Below, piece by piece: positions 1 to 9,187 of a stretch of 64,000 nucleotides of DNA (its first letter is position 1; every line of letters starts with the position of its first letter). The notes beneath the pieces are model-generated. The model saw only the letters and a list, made by a program, of their open reading frames with translations. It was not told where the DNA came from and made no database searches. A program made the translations under genes and the position numbers. Source of the stretch: Gimesia aquarii (GTDB taxonomy: Bacteria; Planctomycetota; Planctomycetia; Planctomycetales; Planctomycetaceae); NCBI RefSeq assembly GCF_007748195.1, contig NZ_CP037920.1:4291800-4355799 (forward strand), read 5' to 3'.

Positions 1-1522
1 CGGCTGCATCGCGTGCAACGACCTGTAGATAAAACTTGGATGGATTACCTTGCTTAACAGACCAGGTAAACCGTCCTAAATCTTCCTGCCATTCTACAAT
101 GGGCTCCCATGGTCCCTGTGGTTGAGTAGAAAAATTGATAGAGATCGGTTTTTCGGCCGGATTCAATTCGTTTACTGTCCAGGAAATGGTTACTTTGTTT
201 CCTTCCCCACCCAGTCCCTGTTTTACTGGATTTAATTTGATTGTGGGGGCAGTTCGATCAACGGCAACCACAACATCGGGCTTTTCACCGGACTTGGGTA
301 GGGCATCTGCCAGTCCGACACCACTGCGAACACGCAGCGCAAATCCATAAACTCCGTCATGAGGAACCTCCACAAGAAATGGGCTCTTCTTGTCGGGATC
401 TTCTCCATACTTATACCACTTTAGACCATTATCTTCTGTAATATAAAGTTCCACTGCCCCCACTCCGGAAGGTCCTACTTCATCAATTTGAAAACCGATC
501 TGAAAATTTGTAGCGTTCACTATCTGCTTTCGTTCAGAAGACCATTTCTTCTCTTTTACGGGATATCGATTTTTAGCATACAGCGGTCGTTTCTCCGGAT
601 CATCGGCGACATATTGTCCTTTGATCTGGTCAGGAATTGACTGCCCTCCAAGTGATGGTTCAGTCGATCCATCATTTTTAGGAAAGACATTGGGAAGTTG
701 TTGATTTGCAAGTGGCGTTTGATTCTCAAACGAATCCGGCTGGCTCGTCTGTAATGGCTGGGGCACATCAGAATAGGGAGTCAACGCTTCTGGTTTCGAA
801 AATCCTGAACTACCCTGGGCAATTGGTTGATTAAAATCAGGCACATCTTGTTTAGGTTTTGGTACTGTACGGCTCGCAGCAGCTACTACACGGATCTGTT
901 TTTGACTGGTCCCTACATTTGCAGCCCTGTCTTTGATTGATCCCCTCACCGCGACCACACCGCCTTGGGAAATAGACCAGGTTGTTTGACCTTTACTATG
1001 CGGAGCCACAATCACACGTTGCCAGTTCTGACTGCCATTTTGAGCATATTCGAGAACCAGTTTTGTTGGATCAAGATATTTATCGGTTGCGTTCCAAACG
1101 AGTTGTACTTTTCCGGGAGAAACCTGCCTCAAATCCAAATCTAACTGGGGAGGCGTGGTATCGATTACAACACGTAATCCTGGTTCAAAAACTCTCCCTG
1201 AAGGATGAAGCTGATTATTGGAATCCAGAGTTCTGACTGAAAACCAGTATTCTCCATCCTGAGTCGCCTCGAATGGAAACTTTCGAGCGGTAGGCGCTAC
1301 GGATTTCATATGATTCCAAGTCACCCCCCGATCGGTAGAAACATAGAGCCGGATTTCTCGAGCCCCCAAGCGTTCTATCTCAGCTTGATCATAGTGGTAG
1401 GGAATTCGAAACTGAGTCTTACTGGTATAGACGGGCGTGGAAGAAACTGCTGCTGCCTGGGTTATAAAAGGAAAAAATCCATAGACCCAGCAACTGACCG
1501 CCAGTAATGTCACTCGTCTCAT
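1..1522 (-). CDS. secreted beta-sandwich (Ig/fibronectin-like) protein, C-terminus cut by the window edge
   Basis: An open frame runs on the minus strand from an ATG at 1522 to the window edge without a stop, giving about 507 residues. GGAGG lies about 9 bases before the ATG. The N-terminus (MRRVTLLAVSCWVYGFF, then ITQAAA) looks like a Sec signal peptide, so the product is probably exported. The rest alternates beta-rich stretches of about 90-100 residues with repeated themes such as an aromatic 'EYWFSVRT' or 'VYGFALRV' strand followed by 'VxxDTTPP' or 'VAVDRTAP', which resembles tandem Ig-like modules of secreted bacterial proteins. A Pro/Gln/Ser-rich linker separates two halves. No catalytic motif is visible. 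The family is not named with certainty; a cell-surface or periplasmic role is inferred only from the signal peptide and the repeat architecture. Confidence 0.75.
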   Translation of the reverse strand, partial: MRRVTLLAVSCWVYGFFPFITQAAAVSSTPVYTSKTQFRIPYHYDQAEIERLGAREIRLYVSTDRGVTWNHMKSVAPTARKFPFEATQDGEYWFSVRTLDSNNQLHPSGRVFEPGLRVVIDTTPPQLDLDLRQVSPGKVQLVWNATDKYLDPTKLVLEYAQNGSQNWQRVIVAPHSKGQTTWSISQGGVVAVRGSIKDRAANVGTSQKQIRVVAAASRTVPKPKQDVPDFNQPIAQGSSGFSKPEALTPYSDVPQPLQTSQPDSFENQTPLANQQLPNVFPKNDGSTEPSLGGQSIPDQIKGQYVADDPEKRPLYAKNRYPVKEKKWSSERKQIVNATNFQIGFQIDEVGPSGVGAVELYITEDNGLKWYKYGEDPDKKSPFLVEVPHDGVYGFALRVRSGVGLADALPKSGEKPDVVVAVDRTAPTIKLNPVKQGLGGEGNKVTISWTVNELNPAEKPISINFSTQPQGPWEPIVEWQEDLGRFTWSVKQGNPSKFYLQVVARDAA

Positions 1523-1941
1523 GCCAAAACACCTCCCTACCTGGACAACATAAATAATAAAATGATCCAGGCTTGGAGCCCCTCCTGAGAAGTTGGAAAT
1601 CAGTCAATAGCCAATGCGAACGGATACGAGAGCCTGCACTCCCATAAGCCGGAACTCGGGCGAGTAAACGGAATATCGACTATCTAGGCATATCGTCAAA
1701 TGAGTTCTTATGACTTGAGAGGATCTTTCTGGTTAAATCAGTAGGGTAGTTGGAGGTAATTTTCCCTGTATTGAGTAACAGCAAGGTCAAGATGACACAA
1801 ACGATTCAGCAGAATACAAGTTCTTTAGCAGTTTCTACTGAATGTCTAATACTTAGAACAATAAACACCATCTATAAATACATTTACGAAGAAATACACA
1901 ACCTAATAAATGTCAGCATCACACAAGATAGTATTTACCGA
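1523..1941. other. intergenic region, no gene seen
   Basis: This 419-base gap separates the KDPG aldolase gene from the secreted protein gene, both on the minus strand. It is AT-rich towards 1850-1930. A plus-strand frame of 79 codons crosses it and runs into the aldolase gene, but has no ribosome-binding site and no recognisable protein features. It probably holds the promoter of the secreted protein; no terminator hairpin was convincing. Confidence 0.5.
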
Positions 1942-2589
1942 CTAGATTTTGCGTATCTCTTTGATCTTATTCATGTATTCAGTAGTTAAATTCTGAATTC
2001 CCTCCAGGTCTCCTGCTTCAACCATCTGTTTTGTGACAAGGGAACTTCCTAAACCAACTGCACATGCTCCTGCCTGGAGATAGGCCGGTATTGTTTCTAA
2101 ATCGACTCCTCCAGTAGGCATCAGTGGAATTTGTGGCAGAGGACCATGTAATGCTTTGAGATATTCAGGCCCCCCCACAAACGCCGGAAAGATTTTAATA
2201 ATGTCAGCACCCGCTTCCCAGGCAGTGAGTGCTTCTGTCGGAGTTAAAGCCCCTGTCATAATCAATTTGTCGTAACGATTACATAACTCAATGACATCAG
2301 TGTTAACTGTAGGAGTTACAATAAACTCCGCTCCGGCAAGAATTGCAGCACGAGCTGTCTCTGAATCAAGCACAGTCCCTGCACCTAAGAGAATCCGGTC
2401 TCCTAACTCCTGCTTCACCTGAGACAGAATATCGAGAACTCCGGGCACCGTAAAAGTTACTTCGATCACATCCAAACCACCAGCATAGACTGCTTTTGAG
2501 ACATCAACCAGTAACTCACCTGATTTTGCACGAATAATGGCAACGGCACCACGATCAATAACCTGAGAGAAAGCCGTGTGTCGACTCAT
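1942..2589 (-). CDS. eda: 2-dehydro-3-deoxyphosphogluconate / 4-hydroxy-2-oxoglutarate aldolase
   Basis: This cytosolic class I aldolase cleaves KDPG to pyruvate and glyceraldehyde-3-phosphate in Entner-Doudoroff or uronate catabolism. The 215-residue length is normal for the family. The (beta/alpha)8 barrel signatures are present: an early 'VAIIRA' strand, Glu43 in 'DVIEVTFT' as the catalytic acid/base, 'GAGTVL' at 69-74, 'VTPTVN' at 91-96, and the Schiff-base Lys132 in 'DIIKIFPA', followed by 'PTGGV' for phosphate binding. A purine-rich AAGGTAAG lies upstream of the ATG. The gene starts 46 bases after a small conserved gene on the same strand, so the two may be cotranscribed. The other Entner-Doudoroff genes are not in the window, so the physiological substrate (KDPG or KDPGal) cannot be told. 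Confidence 0.9.
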   Translation of the reverse strand: MSRHTAFSQVIDRGAVAIIRAKSGELLVDVSKAVYAGGLDVIEVTFTVPGVLDILSQVKQELGDRILLGAGTVLDSETARAAILAGAEFIVTPTVNTDVIELCNRYDKLIMTGALTPTEALTAWEAGADIIKIFPAFVGGPEYLKALHGPLPQIPLMPTGGVDLETIPAYLQAGACAVGLGSSLVTKQMVEAGDLEGIQNLTTEYMNKIKEIRKI

Positions 2590-2635
2590 AAAATGCTTAC
2601 CTTTTTTTATTAACGAAAACGTCGATATTAATCAG

Positions 2636-3121
2636 TTATGTTTGAAAGGAAAATTGCTCAGCAAACTCTAAGATCCATAAGTCCACCAAGTCCTGAAATG
2701 ACTGCATATCAACTTCAGCGATGAATTGATAATGAGAACGATTATAAGTCTCTTTATTTCGGATTGTTGCCTTAGCAACCAATTCAATGATATGAGTATC
2801 CGTAAATGGTCTGACTACCATTTCCAAACGGCTATAAAGACTTTGCGCCCTTTGCTTCGATCCGATGCTGACATCATCACGAGTGATTCTTGATCCCCAG
2901 CCATCTTCTTCCATTAGTGTTTTAAATTGGAATCCGGGAAAATGATCGGTTAGTTTCTTCAGACAATCATCAATGTGGTCTGTTAGTTCCAGTCGGTATT
3001 TCAAATGCAGATTCCGAAATTCTTCTTCCGTCATCTTCTTGCCGACTTCTTGTTGTAATTCTTCATCTTTGGCTGCACGCCCTTTATTGATGGCATGCTG
3101 AAGACGTTTATTAAAGTCCAT
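2636..3121 (-). CDS. conserved hypothetical protein, 161 aa
   Basis: A 161-residue soluble protein without signal peptide or membrane segment. The first 60 residues are charged and helical ('MTEEEFRNLHLKYRLELTDHI'), and the rest alternates strands and helices ending in 'DLWILEFAEQFSF'. TGAGGA sits about 6 bases before the ATG, which supports the start. It lies 46 bases upstream of eda on the same strand and may be the first gene of that transcript. I do not recognise a named domain. Codon use looks like its neighbours', so I take it as a real gene of unknown function. Confidence 0.65.
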   Translation of the reverse strand: MDFNKRLQHAINKGRAAKDEELQQEVGKKMTEEEFRNLHLKYRLELTDHIDDCLKKLTDHFPGFQFKTLMEEDGWGSRITRDDVSIGSKQRAQSLYSRLEMVVRPFTDTHIIELVAKATIRNKETYNRSHYQFIAEVDMQSFQDLVDLWILEFAEQFSFQT

Positions 3122-3784
3122 CCAAAATCCTCAGTAAAATTGAGCGTATGCTGCTGGTTCGATTGTCACAAACTCTACTCAGAAGGCATGAATCATGGTA
3201 GTTCAAGAATCGATCATAAAAATGAGCAGTCGGGGATGCAAGGTATGCTACTACTTGCATGTCAATTCTGTCAGTCTGTTATGAATCAGCTAATTAAATT
3301 AATAGTCCGATTTTGTGCTTCGGTAACATCAACAATGTAAGCTTTACTTTTTTCAGGGTCCGAAAGTACATTTCTCGCTAATATGAAACCAATTCACATT
3401 TTTTCTATTTTCTGTGAGATGATCACTCATCAACGAACTTGATTTAAGTGATTTTCAACGGAATCCAGTTGTTTTTACCGTATCCCATGCAAAAATAATT
3501 TATTATGTCAACACCAAATCAGATGCTGGCAATCTTTGTATTACATCATATTTTACGAATTTTTGGCGCGAGATATGCTAAATATTCCCGTATACTAATA
3601 CAAGTCTTTAATATTCAGGAGGACTTGCCTCAAACTTGACTGTACCCAATAATTAACGATATGCCAGAAATGAGATTGGGATCAACAGTGGGGTAAGTTC
3701 AAAAGAGGATTGTTTTCGTAGCGAAACAATTTAGGGATTCGTATTAGGAAAGGCAGGGAGAAAATACTTTCTGCTCACTTTAAA
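3122..3784. other. divergent intergenic region with a hairpin at 3709-3730
   Basis: This 663-base region lies between a minus-strand gene and a plus-strand gene, so it should hold two divergent promoters. It contains an imperfect hairpin: ATTGTTTTCG (3709-3718) pairs with CGAAACAAT (3722-3730) with one bulged base and a three-base loop. No U-run follows, so it is not a terminator. An 81-codon plus-strand frame at 3095 overlaps the minus gene and is not credible. Confidence 0.45.
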
Positions 3785-4105
3785 GTGATTCAGCTTAATT
3801 TAACTCTAGGAAATTTATCAGGAAAACAAAAGCTATTCAAGGAACTCTTTGAAGGTCAGGTTCTTGGGTGGATTTTAGCGGCTTTCATTATCAGTTTTTT
3901 GATTTGGTTGACCGTAAGGATCGTAGGGCGTTTTCGGGAAAATGAGGATCGTCATGTTGATACATCTGAATTACTTCTACAATTCTCAGAAATGCGCCGA
4001 GAAGGTGACCTCACCGACGACGAATTCCGATCCATCAAAAAACGGCTTACTGACCTGCCCGATAAAGGTCTCAAAGAAAATGAAGCTACTGATCAAACTG
4101 ATTAG
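3785..4105 (+). CDS. small membrane protein with C-terminal SHOCT-like helix
   Basis: A 106-residue protein opening with GTG. Residues about 28-48 (GWILAAFIISFLIWLTVRIV) form a single membrane helix. The cytoplasmic tail carries 'LLLQFSEMRREGDLTDDEFRSI', reminiscent of the short SHOCT oligomerisation motif (L-x-x-G-x-I/L-T-x-E-E-F). No strong ribosome-binding site precedes the GTG and no in-frame ATG occurs before residue 69, so the start is uncertain. It sits 219 bases upstream of clpX on the same strand. Function unknown. Confidence 0.55.
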   Translation: MIQLNLTLGNLSGKQKLFKELFEGQVLGWILAAFIISFLIWLTVRIVGRFRENEDRHVDTSELLLQFSEMRREGDLTDDEFRSIKKRLTDLPDKGLKENEATDQTD

Positions 4106-4324
4106 TCCGATTAGAAAATTTGGACTGTTAGAATCTTATTATTCTTAATTGATTATCAAATGATCGTAAATTTACTCAATTGCCTCTTGTTAAATTAAAG
4201 TAGATTCAACCTTTAGATTCATGTCGCAAGTTTTTTTACATATCAAGTGATTTGCACGGAGGCAGAATCAAAACTCACTGGACGTTGAACGCCATTATTT
4301 AGATGACACCGTTGAAGGGAAGCT

Positions 4325-5608
4325 ATGCCCACCGGACGAGATATCACCTCTGGAAAACGTAATTCTTCTGGGAAGAAAAATGCAAATTGTTCTTTTTGTA
4401 GAAAAAGTTATCGCGAAGTTGGCCCCTTAGTAGAGGGTCCTGACAACGCGTACATCTGCGGAGAATGTATTGAAGTATGTCAATCAATACTGGAACAAGA
4501 GCATCGACGTAGAGGAACTACAAAGAAACTCTTTAAGAATGTTCCTACACCTCGCGAAATTGTAACTCACCTGAATGATTACGTCATTGGTCAGGAACGA
4601 GCCAAAAAAATCATGGCTGTTGCTGTGCACAATCATTATAAAAGACTCATGCATGCCGAAGATGATAGTTCGGAAGTCGAACTTGATAAATCCAATATCC
4701 TCCTGATTGGACCAACAGGATCCGGGAAGACATTGCTGGCAAAAAGCTTGGCGCGTTATCTCCAAGTTCCCTTTGCGATCGGAGATGCAACAACCCTTAC
4801 GGAAGCTGGCTATGTTGGTGAAGATGTCGAAAACCTTTTATTGAAATTATTACATGCTGCTGACTTTGATGTTGAAGCGGCACAAAGAGGAATTCTGTTC
4901 ATCGACGAGATCGATAAGATCGGAAAAACGAGTCAGAACGTCTCGATTACACGCGATGTTTCAGGTGAAGGGGTCCAGCAGGCTTTACTTAAGATGCTGG
5001 AAGGAACAGTTGCCAACGTTCCTCCACAAGGAGGACGTAAACACCCAGAGCAGCAATATATTCAATTAGACACGACCAATATTCTCTTTATCTGTGGCGG
5101 GACGTTTGTAGGCCTGGAAGATATTGTAGGTAAACGTCTTGGTCGAAAAACGATCGGCTTTGGTCAGTCTGGCCAACAGAAAGAGCAAGAAAAAACGAAA
5201 AACGAATTACTTGCTCACGCATCAGTCGATGATGTCTTAGAGTTCGGGCTGATACCAGAACTTCTTGGACGTCTTCCCGTACTATCATCATTGGCCCAAC
5301 TTGGCGAGGATGATCTGGTTAAGGTATTAACTGAGCCTAAAAACTCACTCGTGAAGCAGTTCCATAAATTCTTTGAGATGGAAAATGCAAAACTCGAATT
5401 CACTGATGCGGCTCTTCATGAAATCGCATGTATTGCTCAAAAGAAGAATACAGGGGCTCGTGGTTTACGTAGTGTTATCGAACAGGCAATGTTCGATATT
5501 ATGTTTGAGCTTCCCGAACAGGAACCAGGTAAAAAATATGTTGTCACACCTGAAGTTATCCAGGGAACAGAACAGTTATTCCCCACGGATGATTCAGCAG
5601 CCGCATAG
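4325..5608 (+). CDS. clpX: ATP-dependent Clp protease ATP-binding subunit ClpX
   Basis: ClpX is the AAA+ unfoldase that feeds substrates to ClpP in the cytoplasm. The N-terminal zinc domain is complete, with Cys22, Cys25, Cys45 and Cys48. The Walker A motif is GPTGSGKT, the [11 protein letters not shown] stretch carries the pore loop, Walker B is ILFIDEIDK, the RKH pore loop appears in 'GGRKHPEQ', and 'KTIGFGQ' is the IGF-type loop that docks on ClpP. The C-terminal small domain has sensor-2 in '[14 protein letters not shown]'. The 427-residue length is normal. GAAGGGAAG precedes the ATG. No clpP or tig is adjacent, unlike many bacteria, so clpX is a stand-alone gene here, closed by a strong terminator at 5659-5691. 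Confidence 0.97.
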   Translation: MPTGRDITSGKRNSSGKKNANCSFCRKSYREVGPLVEGPDNAYICGECIEVCQSILEQEHRRRGTTKKLFKNVPTPREIVTHLNDYVIGQERAKKIMAVAVHNHYKRLMHAEDDSSEVELDKSNILLIGPTGSGKTLLAKSLARYLQVPFAIGDATTLTEAGYVGEDVENLLLKLLHAADFDVEAAQRGILFIDEIDKIGKTSQNVSITRDVSGEGVQQALLKMLEGTVANVPPQGGRKHPEQQYIQLDTTNILFICGGTFVGLEDIVGKRLGRKTIGFGQSGQQKEQEKTKNELLAHASVDDVLEFGLIPELLGRLPVLSSLAQLGEDDLVKVLTEPKNSLVKQFHKFFEMENAKLEFTDAALHEIACIAQKKNTGARGLRSVIEQAMFDIMFELPEQEPGKKYVVTPEVIQGTEQLFPTDDSAAA

Positions 5609-5658
5609 ACTTCCAGCCACCCAGTCCCTATAATTCAATACGAGAAATGATCACATTT

Positions 5659-5691
5659 CCCGCCGAAGTCTTTATCTTCGGCGGGTTTTCT
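5659..5691 (+). terminator. rho-independent terminator of clpX
   Basis: A perfect 10-bp stem, CCCGCCGAAG (5659-5668) with CTTCGGCGGG (5676-5685), has a 7-base loop and is followed by TTTTCTT. It lies 51 bases after the clpX stop and 17 bases before the next gene. Confidence 0.9.
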
Positions 5692-5707
5692 TACTTGTGG
5701 CTGAGTC

Positions 5708-6277
5708 ATGAAAATTCGACTGAACGTCCAAAATCCCTCAAAAAAAACCAAACCAATCACACTCACAAAAAACACGCTTATTGGGAGAGCATCTGATTGT
5801 GATTTGAAGCTAAATTCCGATCTAGTCAGTCGTTATCACTGTAAAATTTTTCTGACTGATTCAGTTGCTTTACTGCATGACCTGGGCAGTTCAAATGGTA
5901 CCTTTATAGACGGAAAAAAACTCACCCCCAAACGTGACACTAAATTGTCTTCGGGCAGTCTACTGTCCATCGCCGATGTAAGTTTTCGGATTGAGTATGA
6001 TTCACAGGAATTCCTTGAAGTAGGATCAACAATTCATTTAAATAGTCTTGATGAACTTACTTCAGATAATCCACTCGTTTCAGTTTCTGATGACGTTGTT
6101 CCCATCGATTCACCTGCGGAAATTTCACTCCCCGAAAATCACACGCATCCAGATCAGAAGAAACCGAAGGACACTGTTACGATTGAAGATTATTCTCCCG
6201 ATGATCAGACAGAGGAAAACAAAAAGACAATTCAATTTCCCGAAATTGACCTGACCGACAATATGGAACAAGATTGA
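5708..6277 (+). CDS. FHA-domain protein
   Basis: Residues about 20-95 form a forkhead-associated domain, the phosphothreonine-binding module. The canonical residues are present: 'IGRASDCDLKL', 'VSRYHCKI' (Ser and His of the SxxH motif) and 'DLGSSNGTFIDG'. The remaining 95 residues are acidic and low in complexity, with no membrane segment, and look like a disordered tail. The gene begins just after the clpX terminator and heads a group of three short plus-strand genes with gaps of 33 and 17 bases. Binding to phosphorylated Ser/Thr-kinase substrates is inferred from the family; no kinase gene is in the window. Confidence 0.88.
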   Translation: MKIRLNVQNPSKKTKPITLTKNTLIGRASDCDLKLNSDLVSRYHCKIFLTDSVALLHDLGSSNGTFIDGKKLTPKRDTKLSSGSLLSIADVSFRIEYDSQEFLEVGSTIHLNSLDELTSDNPLVSVSDDVVPIDSPAEISLPENHTHPDQKKPKDTVTIEDYSPDDQTEENKKTIQFPEIDLTDNMEQD

Positions 6278-6310
6278 CACAACTTAATCTTTTTTTAACG
6301 GGATTCATTC

Positions 6311-6697
6311 ATGTCAGATAATGATGTTCAACAGCTCTTGAAATTAAATAAACAATTACTTGATGCCATTGATCACAAAGACTGGAATACTTATACCGCC
6401 CTTTGTGATGAAGAATTGACATCGTTTGAACCAGAATCGGAAGGGCATTTAATTTCCGGAATGGATTTTCACCGTTTTTACTTTGAGATGAACCCTACGG
6501 GGAGACCGAGGCAATCCACAATCAGTTCCCCCATGGTTTCCATTATGGGTGACGTTGCACTCGTAACCTTCGTTCGAATCGTCCAGGCCATCGATGAGCA
6601 TGGCCTTGATTCAAGTTCTGCTTTTGAAGAAACACGTATTTGGCAAAAACAGAATGATGAATGGCAGCATGTTCATTTTCACCGATCAATCGTATAA
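6311..6697 (+). CDS. SnoaL / CaMKII-association-domain-like protein
   Basis: A 128-residue single-domain protein of the NTF2-like fold. It opens with a long helix ('QQLLKLNKQLLDAIDHKDW'), then 'YTALCDEELTSFEPES' and a beta-sheet ending in 'TRIWQKQNDEWQHVHFHRS', a pattern typical of DUF4440 and the bacterial relatives of the calcium/calmodulin-dependent kinase II association domain. Such proteins often dimerise and may bind small ligands; the substrate is not predictable. It is the middle gene of the FHA group, 33 bases after the FHA gene. Confidence 0.75.
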   Translation: MSDNDVQQLLKLNKQLLDAIDHKDWNTYTALCDEELTSFEPESEGHLISGMDFHRFYFEMNPTGRPRQSTISSPMVSIMGDVALVTFVRIVQAIDEHGLDSSSAFEETRIWQKQNDEWQHVHFHRSIV

Positions 6698-6714
6698 AGA
6701 TTTCACGTTAAAAA

Positions 6715-7098
6715 ATGAATGAACCCACGCAAACACCTCAAATTGTCATTCTTTGCTCAGACATGCTTTTTCTAAGCAAGATCACAGGAGTTGCAAAACA
6801 TCTGGATCTCTCGTTTTGTACTGTCCTCAGTGCTAAAAGGGCTTCAGAATCGATTATTGAAGGAACAAGACAACTACTACTGGTAGATCTCAACCAGCCT
6901 GACCTGAACTGGCAACAACTTGCATCAATTCATGATCGTTATTCAAATGTGGTCAGCATTGCGTTCGGACCACATGTGGATACAGAGGGTCTTGAAAAAG
7001 CTAAAGCAGCAGGGTGTACTCAAGTATTGCCACGCAGTCAATTTTCTGCACAGCTTCCTCAGCTCTTGCAAACAGCACTTTCAGTAGAAACAGACTAG
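6715..7098 (+). CDS. degenerate response-regulator receiver-like protein
   Basis: A 127-residue protein with the alternating strand/helix pattern of a receiver domain and nothing after it. A strand with 'LLLVDLNQPDL' places Asp58 where the phospho-accepting Asp belongs. The acidic pair after the first strand is reduced to Ser15-Asp16, and the usual Lys-Pro near the end is replaced by 'LPRSQF'. It may therefore be phosphorylated poorly or not at all. It lies 17 bases after the SnoaL-like gene and only 24 bases from the convergent end of the aspartokinase gene. It could act with the FHA protein as a small signalling unit, but that is inference from proximity. Confidence 0.7.
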   Translation: MNEPTQTPQIVILCSDMLFLSKITGVAKHLDLSFCTVLSAKRASESIIEGTRQLLLVDLNQPDLNWQQLASIHDRYSNVVSIAFGPHVDTEGLEKAKAAGCTQVLPRSQFSAQLPQLLQTALSVETD

Positions 7099-7122
7099 CA
7101 TCACTGTTGACGCATCAGGGAG

Positions 7123-8919
7123 TTATGTCAATTTGAATTTTTTTAACAGTCCCTCATAAGCCTTTTCACCATGCTTAAGATCGACAACTGCGCTAATGCG
7201 GGTTTCGCTGGTGTTAATCATCTGAATATTGATATTAGATTCTGCCAGTGCATAAAACATGGATTGTCCCACGCCCGTATGACTGCGAAGTCCAATCCCA
7301 ACAACAGAAAGCTTCGCAATTTCCGCTTCATGGCTGACTTCTGCCTCACCCCATTCAGAAAGTAGAGGCTCTACCAATTCCAGGCTTTTTTCCAAAGAGG
7401 TTCTAGGAACTGTAAATGACAAGTGTGCCTGCTCTTCCTCACCCATATTCTGCACGATCATATCGACAGACACGCCTCCCTCGGCCACAACAGAAAACAG
7501 TCTTGAGCAGATCCCTGGACTATCTGGTAAATTTCTGACCGTCACGCGAGACTGACTTTGATCAAGTAATACCTCGCTGACGACGATATCTTCCATATTG
7601 GCTAACTGATCGATGATTTCCTGCTCTAACTGCGACATTTTTTGTACTTGTATTTCAGTATCAGAATCATCTGATTGCTTCTCGTTAGTAGCAAATTCAT
7701 AACTTGGGAGGCGATTAAGCTCAAAGCCGTTATGAATGACTTGTACTGCTTCTTCACACTGGTTTCGATCTACGAGAACGGTCACTTTAATTTCGCTGGT
7801 GGTAATCATGCCAACATTAATGTCGGCATCGGCCAGGATTGAGAACATACGACTAGCTACACCATAATTATTCCGCATTCCGCTACCAACAATCGAAACC
7901 TTAGAAAGGTTTGTCCCATGTTGAATCTTTCCTGCACCGATTACATCAATCGCTTCACTGGCAGCAGTCAGGGTTTCAGCCAGATCGGACTGAGGAACGG
8001 TAAAAGATACACGAGCCACTCCACCTGTTCCCACATCCTGAACGATCATGTCCAGACTGATCTTCCGTTCTGCCATGCGGGTAAAAATACTGCTCATGAT
8101 ACCAGGCTCATCAGGAATGTCGGTCAAACTGACTCTGACTTCATCTCGAACAAAAGCAATTCCTGTGACTACTGGTGCCTCTGCAAGTGGTTGGATAGCG
8201 ATCAAAGTTCCCTCACAGTCTGAGAATGAGGGGCGTACCTTCAATGGGACTTTATATTTTTTAGCAAATTCGATAGACCGTGAATGCATCACCCCAGCTC
8301 CCAAACTTGCCAGTTCGAGCATTTCGTCGTACGAAATGCTGTCCACTTTGTGAGCTTCTGGGACAATGCGCGGGTCTGTTGTGAAAACTCCTTCAACATC
8401 AGTATAGATCTCACACATATCAGCATCCAGCACAGCGGCTAACGCTGTTGCCGTTGTATCACTTCCACCTCGCCCGAGCGTGGTAATGTTCCAATCTTTA
8501 TCTCTTCCCTGAAAACCGGCGGCAATGACAATCTTACCTTCGTTGAGTGCTGTTCGCATTCTATCTGTCGAAATCGAGATAATTCGCGCCTTCGTATGTG
8601 AGGAATCAGTCACGACACCAATTTGTGAGCCAGTCAGACTAATTGCTTCTCCTCCGAGCTTGTGAATCGCCATAGCCATTAATGCGACAGATTCCTGTTC
8701 GCCAGTCGAAAGTAGCATGTCCATTTCACGCGGAGTAGGGTCATCTGTAATTTCAGCGGCTAGCCTGACAAGCTCGTCGGTCTTCTTTCCGCGCGCACTC
8801 ACGACCATGACCACCTGATGTCCTGCCTGATGCATGTCAGTGGCACGCTGAGCCGCAGCTTGAATCTTGCTAGTATCGGCTACACTTGTTCCACCAAATT
8901 TCTGGACAATCAGTGACAC
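7123..8919 (-). CDS. lysC: aspartate kinase with four ACT domains
   Basis: Aspartokinase phosphorylates aspartate in the first step of lysine, threonine, methionine and diaminopimelate synthesis. The kinase domain (about 1-245) opens with 'VQKFGGTSV' and holds 'GRGGSDTTA'. Two ACT pairs follow: '[16 protein letters not shown]' and '[16 protein letters not shown]', then a linker and '[16 protein letters not shown]' and '[16 protein letters not shown]'. At 598 residues it matches the long, four-ACT type known from cyanobacteria rather than the 400-450-residue two-ACT type. The start is GTG, preceded by ACGGAG. It lies 268 bases downstream of murG on the same strand, which is suggestive because diaminopimelate is needed by MurE. 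Confidence 0.95.
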   Translation of the reverse strand: MSLIVQKFGGTSVADTSKIQAAAQRATDMHQAGHQVVMVVSARGKKTDELVRLAAEITDDPTPREMDMLLSTGEQESVALMAMAIHKLGGEAISLTGSQIGVVTDSSHTKARIISISTDRMRTALNEGKIVIAAGFQGRDKDWNITTLGRGGSDTTATALAAVLDADMCEIYTDVEGVFTTDPRIVPEAHKVDSISYDEMLELASLGAGVMHSRSIEFAKKYKVPLKVRPSFSDCEGTLIAIQPLAEAPVVTGIAFVRDEVRVSLTDIPDEPGIMSSIFTRMAERKISLDMIVQDVGTGGVARVSFTVPQSDLAETLTAASEAIDVIGAGKIQHGTNLSKVSIVGSGMRNNYGVASRMFSILADADINVGMITTSEIKVTVLVDRNQCEEAVQVIHNGFELNRLPSYEFATNEKQSDDSDTEIQVQKMSQLEQEIIDQLANMEDIVVSEVLLDQSQSRVTVRNLPDSPGICSRLFSVVAEGGVSVDMIVQNMGEEEQAHLSFTVPRTSLEKSLELVEPLLSEWGEAEVSHEAEIAKLSVVGIGLRSHTGVGQSMFYALAESNINIQMINTSETRISAVVDLKHGEKAYEGLLKKFKLT

Positions 8920-8964
8920 GTTTCTTCTCCGTTTCTTTTTTTTAAAAAAACTCGTTTTAACAGC

Positions 8965-8983
8965 GGGACAACCAGAGTGTCCC
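8965..8983 (-). promoter_or_regulatory. hairpin in the lysC leader
   Basis: GGGACA and TGTCCC form a 6-bp stem with a 7-base loop, 46 bases before the lysC GTG. On the minus strand a U-run follows only after about 13 bases, so it is a weak candidate for an attenuator. The leader is too short and lacks the features of a lysine riboswitch. Confidence 0.25.
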
Positions 8984-9187
8984 TGATAACAATTAACATA
9001 CAGCTCATTCGACTAAGTTAACGAACCTAGAAAAGGTAACAAATGGCCTCGTCTTCGTGAATCATTAGCGTTTTCGGATTCCATAAAACATTGAAAACCG
9101 CATCGAAAGTTCGGTTTTCTCTGTTAGGAGACACGTTGATTTAGTCTTAGTTCTTTCTCAGAACAAAAAAATGAACAAATAAACACA

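Noticed and set aside
1750-1989. 79-codon plus-strand frame
   Set aside because: It runs into the aldolase gene on the other strand and lacks a ribosome-binding site and family motifs.
8920-9187. Lysine riboswitch before lysC
   Set aside because: Only one small 6-bp hairpin is visible; the conserved multi-helix core of a lysine riboswitch is not recognisable.
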